The notes below the pieces were generated by a model. That model made no database searches. It was given only the letters and a program-made list of their open reading frames with translations, and had not been told where the DNA came from. A program made the translations under genes and the position numbers. Shown here in pieces: positions 55,604-64,000 of a DNA stretch of 64,000 nucleotides (positions within the stretch are counted from its first letter, which is position 1; the number at the start of each line of letters is the position of its first letter). Source of the stretch: Diphasiastrum complanatum. Taxonomy: Eukaryota; Streptophyta; Lycopodiopsida; Lycopodiales; Lycopodiaceae. Location: NCBI GenBank assembly GCA_029204225.1, contig CM055092.1, positions 27,014,320-27,078,319 on the forward strand, in the 5' to 3' direction.

Positions 55604-57452
55604 ATGGCCGAGTCGGATTCAGACCAGAGTGAAGGGATACCAAACATGTGTAAATCACTCAAACTCATTCCGTGTGAAGATGACATGATGAATCAATGGT
55701 ATACACAAGCTGAACCACTGTTTGAGACACTTGAATTTCAAATTCCCCCATGGAAGGGCCACCAAAGCCTATATCTCATGTACCAAGCATACAAGAATTT
55801 TGACGAGAAGCAGCACATATCCTATCGATCCGCAAAAGTTTTAGATCTTTATTTACTTGGCCGGCAGCAACCTCACCAATTTTGGCTTCTCCAGTGGCCA
55901 TAAGGAGAAGCCAGTCAAGTTGACTAGCATTTATGACAGGTTCCTTGACCACTCTTGACAAATGGAAGAACAAGGATGGCATTTTCCTCAAGGCCATCAA
56001 GTGCTAGGAATTGGAAGCTGCGTGTGTTTATCTCACAAGGTACACCTATACAAGAGAGACACATCTGTTGAGGATTCCCCTCCAGATATTTGCCATGTTG
56101 GGAGAATCCTATGAAGACCGCCAAAATATGTACAATTGGGCCAAATTCATCTCCCGACAATTTATCATTGCACTACAGAAGAGAGCCCTAGTCACCTCCT
56201 TTGGTTATATATTTTTTTGACTTAGCTCAAAGTCAATCCACAATTGACTTGAAGCTTGCCTTAGTTCCAAGGGATGTTGCAGCTAGCCGAAGCTATACAC
56301 CATCCACAGCTTTAGCCTCACTTTCTCAAAAAGCTACTGTGTCTCATGAACGTTGTGTCAAGAGGAAACACGACAGGTCATCACCACCTAGCGAAGACAA
56401 TGAGGATGAAGAGGAAGGCAGCCTCCAGACCAGTCGTACATCAACGAAGAACTTCACTTGTTGCCTCCTGACCTTAGTACCAGATCCAGATCACACAACA
56501 AACACCAGTGCAATCACCAACCAAAAGCACCCGATCTCAATCACCATCAAGATCTTTTCATGATATTGTTACTTCACCCCCTCATGCCCAACAGACACAG
56601 GCAATAGTTTCAAGGGAGGGAGAAAGAAAGTTGTCTACAACCACACGAACATAACATAGTATTGTAGCTGATCCCACTCACAACAACGAAGCTGAGAAGA
56701 TTGATGTAGCTAATCTTGACCAAGAAGATCGAGATCATGGTCAAGTATCATAGATTCCAGTTGAAGTTTAGGAAAGCCCAAGGGCTGAAAAGAAGGTTGA
56801 AGGTCCTCTTTCTCTAAAGCAAGATGGCTTCATCGATGTAGATGCACAAGAATACTTTGATGAAGGCGACCTTGTGGATGAAGAGGTGGAGATCATTCCA
56901 GGGTTCGTTTCACCAGTCTCACCACTAACCACCACCACCATTGTTGATACCGTCTCCATCATCGTCTCTCTTACCACTACCACCATACCTACCACCTCCA
57001 TTGCTACTGATGTAAAGACACAACTAATTGTTCCACTTCCAACTCATCCCACAATCTTTCAGTTCTCTTTTCCTACTTACCATCGTCTTCTTTATGGATT
57101 CCCAACTCTTCTAGCCTATGACAGCTTGTCTGAGAAAGCAAGAGAAACCTTGAAGTGGCATACCAAGACCTCATACCATCTGCATTGGTTGGTGCACCAG
57201 CTTGCACAACAGGCGGATGAGCTCAGGACGACAAAGCAGAATCTACAACTGAAAGAAACGGATTTGCTGACAAATTTGAAAGGTTTACAAAGTAAAAGGG
57301 CCAAGAGATTGGAGGAGAAAAATCAATTCTCAAATCAGCTCCAGTCCCTTCAAGAGGTGCAAGACCAGTTTGAGCATCGGTTAGATCTCCTGACTCAGAA
57401 AAATAAGGGATTAACTGATGCGATGACCCACCATATCCTCTTTAAAGTCTGA
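55604..57452 (+). pseudogene. Tat-type accessory ORF remnant, second copy
   Basis: ATG at 55604 (MAESDSDQSEGIPNMCKSLK; WYTQAEPLFETLEFQIPPWK), with frame changes near 55900, 56005, 56210 and 56600. Middle part: RETHLLRIPLQIFAMLGESY and MYNWAKFISRQFIIALQK. Then a Ser/acidic linker with a basic KRKHDR and DNEDEEEG. The last 192 codons (56874-57452) include a Thr/Ile-rich segment and a strong coiled coil (LAQQADELRTTKQNLQLKET to LDLLTQKNKGLTDAM). It lies between integrase and an LTR, the place of extra ORFs in plant Tat-lineage gypsy elements. Function unknown. It shares the YNWA...GY block with 9707-10628. Confidence 0.5.
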
Positions 57453-57955
57453 TGACCATTTTTTCAAACAATTCATTTCACCAACAACTCAGTATAACCT
57501 CATAACTAATCCACCACCATCTTCTCGTAAATCATTCTCACCTCCTTCACCACCTGAATTCAATTCTTTCAATCAAGATCCACTTGATGAGAAGGTGCAA
57601 CCTTCTGTGGGACTATCTCCATCTCCTCCAAAGAGTAAGAGTGACATCTTTGTTGGATCAAAGCTTGAGGGTTCTACATCAAAGGTGACGATATGATGAT
57701 CACAAGGAGACCGATGAATTTCAGAAGACCTACAAGAAGGGAGAGTGAGGAGGGGCAAAGAAAGTGACGACTGAAGAGTATCCAAAACTCAGCAGCCTTG
57801 TGACGACCACAAACCTCTTGGAGGATTGTAATGTTGCTAAATAGCGATGAGTAGCTACAAGAGTACATGAAGGCACCGAGCTGAAAAAGGACTGATCCAT
57901 ATTACGTGCTGATCAAGAGAAGAGATCCATGGGAGAAAACAAAGCCAGCTGAGCG

Positions 57956-58522
57956 TGTTGGGGGTATTCCCAACAAAGTGTAAATAAATAAAATCCTCCA
58001 ATAAAATGTGTTGCGAGGGCATGGCATCCTGCGTGTATAAGCCCATGGCCCAATGAGCACGCAATTGAAGTTGTAAATAAAATAAACTTGACTTGGGCCT
58101 TGTAATTAAAATAAAACTAGAGGCCCAATGTCATTTTTAAACTTAGAGATCACTTTTTAGAGTTGGGTCCAAATTGGGACTTACATGAATCTTGTGATTT
58201 CTAATGTACTTTTTGTGGACCCTTGGATCAAGTTGGATCCAAGATGAATGGTTAGGATCATTGTGAATATTAGCCAATAAGATTGAGGGGCAAGGGCCTT
58301 CCCCATTTTATAAAAAGGCACCATTTGTACACTATTTCCATGCTTAATGAGAAGGAGGAAACTCTACCATTTTTGGAAGAGAAGCATCCTCATTTGCTAT
58401 TCACTACTTGCTATTGTTCTTGGTTGTGTTTTCTATTGCTTTCTATTTCCATGTTTATTGTTTGCCATAGTGAATGTTTTTCCATTAGCAAGCATAAGGA
58501 GCATTTGAGCTAACCTCCACCC

Positions 58523-58562
<40 letters not shown>

Positions 58563-58787
58563 CTCTTCTCAATCTCTTCTTCTTCATTCCTTCCCTTCAA
58601 CCAAACTATGATTAATGTTAGTATAGAGGAGTAGAGTTAAAGAGGAGTAGTATAGTGGTGAGTAGAGCTAAGGGAGAAAGTAGGAAATTCACTAAAAGTA
58701 GCATCTATGCATAGTTAGGCACCTATCCAATGATCTAACCTTTGTTGACAGGCGGAAGGGCTATACTACGAGAGATCTTCGACCCCA
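57956..58787 (+). repeat. Gypsy LTR (832 bp)
   Basis: TGTTGGGGGTATTCCC at 57956 to ...cttcgacccca at 58787, three bases before a tRNA-Asp-type primer site. It contains a CT microsatellite (58525-58555) and a tataaaaagg box at about 58309. A purine-rich gggagaaaacaaag (57931-57944) lies just upstream but not adjacent. Left of it is 3'-type gypsy sequence and right of it 5'-type sequence, so it may be the shared LTR of a recombined tandem. Confidence 0.65.
58525..58555. repeat. (CT)n microsatellite in gypsy LTR
   Basis: About 15 CT units followed by a degenerate tttctcttctcttctc tail. Confidence 0.95.
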
Positions 58788-58790
58788 TAG

Positions 58791-58808
58791 TGGCACCGTT
58801 GCCGGGGA
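58791..58808 (+). other. Primer-binding site (tRNA-Asp type)
   Basis: TGGCACCGTTGCCGGGGA, one mismatch from the tRNA-Asp complement TGGCGCCGTTGCCGGGGA. Strong evidence for a plus-strand Tat/Athila-type gypsy 5' end. Confidence 0.85.
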
Positions 58809-59407
58809 TAGGTTCCCACTAGCTAGTTTAGCTGCATTTTAGCTATTTTCTTGTTTTTTAGAGTAGTTTAGGTAGATTTTTGGGAGTTTAGAGTTAATTT
58901 TCTGTATTTTTTTTTGTTTGGATTGTTCACGGTTAGCGAAGGAGGTGTCAGAGGGTAGAGAAGGCCCTGAACAATCTCTAAGGGCTTGAAACCCAAACCA
59001 ATCATCCAAAAAACTCAAAAAACACACCAATCTGTATTTTGGAGGGAAAAAGAGCCAAAAAAAACTCATCAGATTTTTATATCTCCAGAATCAGTGGGAA
59101 TTAACCCTTGCATGACTGGAAACAGCTCCAAGGTACTGTCCCAGACCTACATAGAAGCCTACGAGAGTTAGTTCCAAGCAGATTGTAAAAATCAGAGAAA
59201 AATCATAAAAAATTCAAAAAACCCTTGAAAAAATCCAAAAAAATTCAAATCTTCATCAGAAGTCTCACAGAGGGAGTATTTCCAGAGGTTCAAGTCTGAA
59301 GATATTCATATCTTTGATATCTTTGATGATCAAGATCTTATCAATGCTTGATCTCGAATTTCCACAAAGGTTAGTGAAAACAATGACACCAATGTCACCA
59401 TCCTAAA
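58809..59407 (+). other. Gypsy leader, no gene
   Basis: About 600 bp after the primer site, rich in aaaaaactcaaaaa-type words (58990-59240). No gag start recognised. Confidence 0.45.
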
Positions 59408-60328
59408 TCAAAAGATAGATTCCAAACTTTCCATCCAACATGAAGTAGAGTAGGTGAAGATGAGTATCAAACTTAATAAATCCAGCCTTCTTGAGTCCAT
59501 AAAAAACCTCAATAAGCTCACCAATGAGATCTCCCTTGCCTTGAAGAAATTGCCTCTCGATTTGCTCATGTAGTCTTCTCCAACCAATATTTTGGCATCT
59601 TGATCATGAATGATCAATTCATAATCATAGAATCCTTTGAGTTGATGAAGAGATGTGAGATCCATGCCTTGGATCTTCCCAAGAACCAATCTTCCATAGC
59701 TCTTTCCTTCATAAGACTCCATCTTAATGATTGCATCATAAGAAGTAGAAACCTCAAAGACATTAGAAGCCATGAAAAAAATGATTAGTACCTTCAACAT
59801 AAGGATGATTGAAGTACTCTCTTTTTTCAAACAAGAAATTCTACTCAATGTTTTAGGTAATGACTCATATAATAATGATTCTTCCTCATTATCATTCACA
59901 ATGACATCATTCAAAGTACACCCTACTTTGAACTCTTCACATACTTCTCTTCTTCTTGACTTGTGACTATCTCCCTCACCAAGTCTCTTGATAGAACCAT
60001 TTGATCTACTCTCTTTATGAAGACATGTGACTCCACTTGCTACAAAAAAGATTTTCTTGGACTCATCACAAAACAATGTAGAAGAACCACCTCCTTCATG
60101 CATGCACCTAGCAACATCTTTTTCCATATGATCAAAGAAATCATTAGCAACAATCTTTTCCAAGGAAGAATCTTCACCACCATTGATGAAATTAGCTCTT
60201 TCCTTACCTTTTGCATGCTTGAACTTGCCATGAAGAACCATTGAAACACCATCATTATCCTCAAGACTAGCAAAGTAAGCACAAAGATGAACATCTCCAA
60301 GAAGCATATTAGATCTTGACCTATGCAA
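59408..60328 (-). CDS. Intact 306-residue ORF, unidentified (gypsy-associated)
   Basis: The longest open frame outside the copia polyproteins, on the strand opposite to the neighbouring LTR. Starts MHRSRSNMLLGDVHLCAYFA; no signal peptide. A hydrophobic stretch (ISLVSLLRFF to LLSLILIFTYSTS) lies near the C-terminus and another (SIILMLKVLIIFFMAS) in the middle. No domain recognised. The segment MHEGGGSSTLFCDESKK to HKESRSNGSI (about 59990-60110) is repeated with ~85-90% DNA identity at 25459-25570, at the 3' end of the deleted gypsy, in frame with its integrase tail. Antisense extra ORFs are known from some plant Tat elements, so this may be one, but it could also be a chance frame. Confidence 0.4.
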   Translation of the reverse strand: MHRSRSNMLLGDVHLCAYFASLEDNDGVSMVLHGKFKHAKGKERANFINGGEDSSLEKIVANDFFDHMEKDVARCMHEGGGSSTLFCDESKKIFFVASGVTCLHKESRSNGSIKRLGEGDSHKSRRREVCEEFKVGCTLNDVIVNDNEEESLLYESLPKTLSRISCLKKESTSIILMLKVLIIFFMASNVFEVSTSYDAIIKMESYEGKSYGRLVLGKIQGMDLTSLHQLKGFYDYELIIHDQDAKILVGEDYMSKSRGNFFKAREISLVSLLRFFMDSRRLDLLSLILIFTYSTSCWMESLESIF

Positions 60329-60347
60329 AACTTGACCTATGCAAAAC

Positions 60348-60740
60348 TAGTGACAGTGTCGGATGAAAAAGTGTAAGGACAATGTCAGATGTAATTGTGT
60401 TGGATGCAAAACTAGTGATAGTGTCGGATGAAAAAGTGTAAGGACAGTGTCAGATGTAATTGTGTTGGATGGAATTTGTATGAAATGGTCGTCGGATGCA
60501 CATCTCGGACAGAATGTCGTTGGATGCAATTGTTGGACGGAATATGTTGGATGGGAATTAGTTCAAAAGCACTATCAGATGCAATAGCAACGGATAGGAA
60601 TTGTGAAATGCAGCTCTGGCAGATGCAATGTTGGATGCAATCTGGGGAATGCAACATCAGAATTATTATTTTTTAAGTCGTCGGATGCAATTGTTGAACA
60701 CAATATTTTTAGCATGTTGGCAGGTGCACATCGGATGGAA
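60348..60740. repeat. Inverted GCATCC field with 65-bp tandem duplication
   Basis: Many TCGGATGCA/TTGGATGCA/CAGATGCA words, the reverse complement of the field at 54735-55570. The first part is a 65-bp direct duplication: 60348-60412 and 60413-60477, both starting agtga-agtgtcggatgaaa and nearly identical for 60 bases. Plus- and minus-strand frames here are by-products of the repeat. Confidence 0.8.
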
Positions 60741-61550
60741 TTTAAGCGGCGGGTGCAAGCAGCAGTTCAACCAACAGGTCCTCCTCTCCTGAAAAAAAAT
60801 GCAAGAGAGGTGGAGGGCGATGGGGCGGTGGGTTTCTGGAACCGTGTGTGGTTGGGTGTGGATCAAATGATGTTTTCAGATGCAATCCATGCTGGTAGAA
60901 AATCAATGAATGCAAAAATGCGTGTAGGCAAACAGAAACTCCCAGAATCAAAAGATAAACTGGTTGAAACAAGTTCACAATCAAGATGGAAGAAGACTAT
61001 CAGGAACAGTGGCGCCAATGTTTGCTAATCTTCTCCCTACATGTTCTCCCTACGGTCTCTACTTATGATAATGTAGAGTTTTTTCTCAAATTGATGTCGT
61101 CAAACATTTGAACAATGAAGATAGGTGCCAAAGTGGCCTCAATTCAAAATTGTATAGTGTAGGATTGTATTCCATTGGACATGGGACATTGGATACCATG
61201 GGACCTCTCGAGCAAGTGAAGCTAGCCTTCCATTCTTGCCACAGAGGATGCCACCTAAAGTTAAGTCTTGATTGGAATGACCTTAACCAATGGGAGAGTA
61301 TTTATGCCATCTCCCATTTATGGGACTCCTATGAAAAACTAGTCGTCATTGATGTTTTGGCAACTTATCGCTACTAGAGCAATGTGCTCAAAAGTACACA
61401 TCTCCAACATGCTCTATGTGCAAGGACCTTCCCAAAAAACACAAGCTAAAGTAAACCCAAATCTTCTTGAATCATGATCGTCCATAGTCTTGCAAAAATC
61501 AATAGTCATATATTACAATTGTTGAAATTAGCATATCACATATTAGTTTC
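60741..61550. other. Unassigned region
   Basis: A plus-strand frame 60603-61028 (141 codons) begins in the repeat and has no motif. At 61000-61017 the minus strand reads TGGCGCCACTGTTCCTGA, a weak resemblance (11 of 18) to a tRNA-Asp primer site. An 89-codon plus frame at 61108-61377 (LKLSLDWNDLNQWESIYAIS) is unrecognised. Confidence 0.3.
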
Positions 61551-61552
61551 AA

Positions 61553-62285
61553 TCTTGGTGGGTCTTGTACAATGTACATATGTTAAATGCACTAATTTTA
61601 GTTATAAATATCTAATTTCTAGGTTTTACTTATCCATTTAATGCCTTCACAAAGTGTCATAGGTTTCTTTTATAAGGTTGACTTGAACTCTTTTTTTGCA
61701 AAAATGATGGATGGGTACACATTGGGGTCCAACAAGTCAAGCTCTTCACCTTTTTTTGCATCTTGTTTATTTTTTTCATTATACCTCCATGCAACTTTGT
61801 TTATTGTATAATAAATAATATGGAAATGAAGAATATATAATACCTAGTCAAATCTCAACACTAGGTCATTGTCCCTACCATTGATTGGCACTTCTCTTGA
61901 GAGGATTAAAAAATGGGTCACATTTCATACATTTCTTTAGGTTTTGATGAATTGATAGGTCTTTTAGCTACGATAAATGCACTAAATTTTAGCTATAGAT
62001 TTTACAAGGTTTTACTCATCCATTTACCTTATAGGTTTTTCTATAAAATTGGTTTAAACTTTTTTTTTTGGCAAAAATTGATGGGTAGACATTGGAGTCC
62101 AACAAAGTCAAGCTTTTTCATCTTTTTTATCATTTTATTTATTTATTTTATTATACGTCAATGCAACTTGCTTATTGTTTAACATTTTACATGGAACTAG
62201 GCCTATATAATACTTGGTCAAATCTCAAGACCAACTCATTGTCCACATCATTGATTAGCAATGCTCTTTAGAGGAGGGAATATCG
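61553..62285. repeat. Diverged tandem duplication, period about 390 bp
   Basis: Copy 1 about 61553-61915 and copy 2 about 61940-62285. Matching landmarks in order: aaatgcactaa-tttag-tata; ggttttact-atccattta; ggg-tac-attggggtccaaca / gggtagacattggagtccaaca; caagct-ttc-cctttttt; atgcaact; atataatac; tcaaatctcaa; tcattgtcc; cattgatt-gca. Differences are many substitutions and small indels, so the duplication is old. Confidence 0.8.
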
Positions 62286-63832
62286 GGTCACCTTGGGGAT
62301 TGGATAAATGCATAGGCAACCTTGATGTTAGTGCTAGTATGAGGCCACATTTGTCCAAGGACCAAGGAGGTTGTTGCTTCTTGGGAAGCTCTCAAGCACT
62401 TGCCTTAGTCAGGACCTTAGGTAGGGTCTTGCCTAAATTTAAATCTTGATAATACTCCTTGGAGCAACACATCAATTAAGCAGGATTGATAAGTCAATCA
62501 TGGTCCTACTCATGTCTTCATCCAAAGGTTGGTGACCAATGGTGAGGAGATGGAGACTCTTTTGAACTCTCTACATGCAAATAGCCTCCACCATCCTCCA
62601 ATTAGGGGTTGAATGGGCTGAGCACAAATGCCAATGTTCGTGAAACCTCTTTCGGCGTTCCCTCTAATATCCTACATTTTTTTAAAGTTATCGATTTTTG
62701 AAAATTTTTGCATTCCAAATCCTGCATCTCATATTTTTTGTCGGCAGAATATTACATTTTTACAATCATAAATTATTTTATTAGCTCAATAAACCTATGT
62801 AAGCCAAGTTTTGTAATGATTTCCTTACCTTACTATACACAAATTTACTCCATATAAAAATGACAAACATAAAATTTCCTACTTTCAAAAAAAGTTATCA
62901 ATTTTTTGAAAGTCAACTTCATGTAAGTTTTTCATGAAATCTATTTTCGACGAAAAAATTTGGTTCCATTCTCCAGAGATGGCACCGGCTTTCCGGAACA
63001 ATGATGTCAAATGCTGGGAATCTTGATTGCATAGTAGGGTTGGCCAAGAGTCAAGACTTGGTCAAGACTCAAAACTAGTGCAACCTAGACAGCTCTTCAT
63101 AGAGACGTGCTAGTCTGTAGTATCTGTACTGGTTCTAAGCTGTTTGATTGCACTGAATCTATGAAGGTGCCACCGCCATAGCTATAGTACCTATCTCCCA
63201 CCCATCCATATCGTCCAATAATCGGCATTGTCCTTTTTTATACATACATTTGTTTATTCATTCAACGCCCTGGCTAGTTGCCGTGTCCGCTGATTGCGTT
63301 TCACTCTCACCCACTTGCTTTGATGCAGACAAGTTTAATCAAATTGTGGTGTGTATTTATGAGTTCAGGCCTTATTTCTGCTTGTCTGGAGATTTCTGTT
63401 GATTGGGCTTATCCACCCACAGCTTCAAAACTTTGCTGCAGACATCCATGAGTTGGGTATTGGGGAGGTGGGTTTGGGAATTTGGCTCGATGCTTGTATT
63501 TGGAAAGAAGCCCAATTTTAGAAAATCTTTGAATTGAATTAATTTGTTTACTTTTCGTTGTAGCCACAGCTCTGCTTTATGAAATTGTTCAAAGGTTAGA
63601 AGTACTGAAGAATTGATAGATTATGTCACCTTTGTCTGAATTTCATATTGTGTCAAGAGCATGCAGGATTCTGGGATGGACAAGTAGTACTCAGCTTTCT
63701 GTGGGCTTCAATCAGACCATCAATTTGAGAATTCAGAGCTGCTTTGTCCAAAGCTGAGCAGGAGGGTGGTTTGAAAAAGTTGGGTTTTGCAATTTGTCTC
63801 AGTTTGCAGGATTTGAGAACCAGAAAAACAGA
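62286..63832. other. Spacer, then possible promoter and 5' UTR
   Basis: No gene before about 63300. From there base composition becomes more balanced, and 63600-63832 would be promoter and 5' UTR of the gene starting at 63833. The open minus-strand frames at 63653-63984 mirror this GC-rich stretch. Confidence 0.35.
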
Positions 63833-64000
63833 ATGGTGCGGCCTGCAGTAGTAACCCTGAAGATAGATCTCAATCCTGGGCTGCAGGGAAATGGCCCATC
63901 CTCTCCCCAGAGCGCCATGGTGTCTCCCAGGCTCTGCAAAGCCTTTCGACACTCTGCTGGCACTTCCCGGCTGGCTTCCCCCAAGCCATTTGATACTGCT
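63833..64000 (+). CDS. Partial host gene, first exon running off the right edge
   Basis: ATG at 63833 (context aacagaATGGTG) opens 56 codons to the window end: MVRPAVVTLKIDLNPGLQGN, then GPSSPQSAMVSPRLCKAFRH, then SAGTSRLASPKPFDTA. The frame has an upstream stop at 63755-63757, so the ATG is a sensible start. Codon use is GC-richer than in any transposon ORF nearby and the peptide has normal complexity, Ser/Pro-rich. No signal peptide or known domain in this short piece. The opposite strand is also open here (63653-63984), so orientation is not certain. Confidence 0.4.
   Translation, partial: MVRPAVVTLKIDLNPGLQGNGPSSPQSAMVSPRLCKAFRHSAGTSRLASPKPFDTA

Noticed and set aside
61000-61017. Minus-strand tRNA-Asp primer site defining a second gypsy element
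   Set aside because: Only about 11 of 18 bases match and no LTR edge could be shown; kept as a remark, not a feature.
61913-62182. 89-codon hydrophobic plus-strand frame
   Set aside because: AT-rich sequence inside the 390-bp duplication; the frame is not kept in the other copy.

Overview
This is nuclear DNA from a land plant with a large, repeat-dominated genome. The evidence is the plant-type Ty1/copia elements primed by initiator-Met tRNA (TGGTATCAGAGC-type sites), the Ty3/gypsy pieces of Tat/Athila type primed by tRNA-Asp (TGGCGCC-type sites), a CACTACAAGAAA CACTA terminus, long CT/GA/GT microsatellites, AT-rich spacers and almost no host genes. Low gene density suits a gymnosperm or fern, but nothing here fixes the species.

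Layout. 1-2.6 kb: 5' half of a decayed minus-strand copia element. 2.6-3.2 kb: gypsy gag remnant. 3.2-4.2 kb: first copy of an unrecognised transposase-like gene. 4.7-9.6 kb: plus-strand copia (LTR family A). 9.7-10.6 kb: accessory ORF of Tat type. 10.7-11.4 kb: probable copia LTR end plus primer site. 12.0-13.2 kb: second, better preserved copy of the transposase-like gene. 14.5-18.3 kb: minus-strand family A copia lacking its 3' half, abutting another copia gag remnant (18.3-18.8 kb). 18.9-24.3 kb: mostly anonymous, with two large microsatellites, a CACTA terminus and a fold-back. 24.3-25.2 kb: copia gag with LTR. 25.3-29.5 kb: internally deleted minus-strand gypsy.

29.5-45.7 kb is a nested stack. 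Old copia D (minus) carries copia E (plus) inside its gag and copia F (minus) inside its 5' LTR. Both insertions have 5-bp target duplications (ATGTA and CTTCA). F (39202-45632) is complete: 655-bp LTRs that differ at about four sites, primer site, polypurine tract and an uninterrupted 1317-residue gag-pol ORF. It is the youngest element and the only one that looks able to move. Gag and LTR of related element G follow at 45.9-47.7 kb.

48.6-49.5 kb holds a gypsy reverse transcriptase remnant. 51.2-52.3 kb holds coiled-coil exons of a possible host gene. 53.8-61 kb is a Tat/Athila-type complex: integrase tail interrupted by a copia LTR, a GCATCC-rich repeat field, a coiled-coil accessory ORF, an 832-bp LTR with tRNA-Asp primer site, an intact unidentified 306-residue ORF on the other strand, and a second, inverted GCATCC field. 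61.5-62.3 kb is a diverged tandem duplication of about 390 bp. The right edge (63.8-64.0 kb) is GC-richer and looks like the first exon of a host gene.

The best candidate for an undescribed system is the duplicated transposase-like family (3.2-4.2 and 12.0-13.2 kb). It has a CxxC motif, an H-x-C-T-x-H motif, a GSL-x-IW-x-x-QGME-x-x-H block, and a non-coding insert at the same codon position in both copies.
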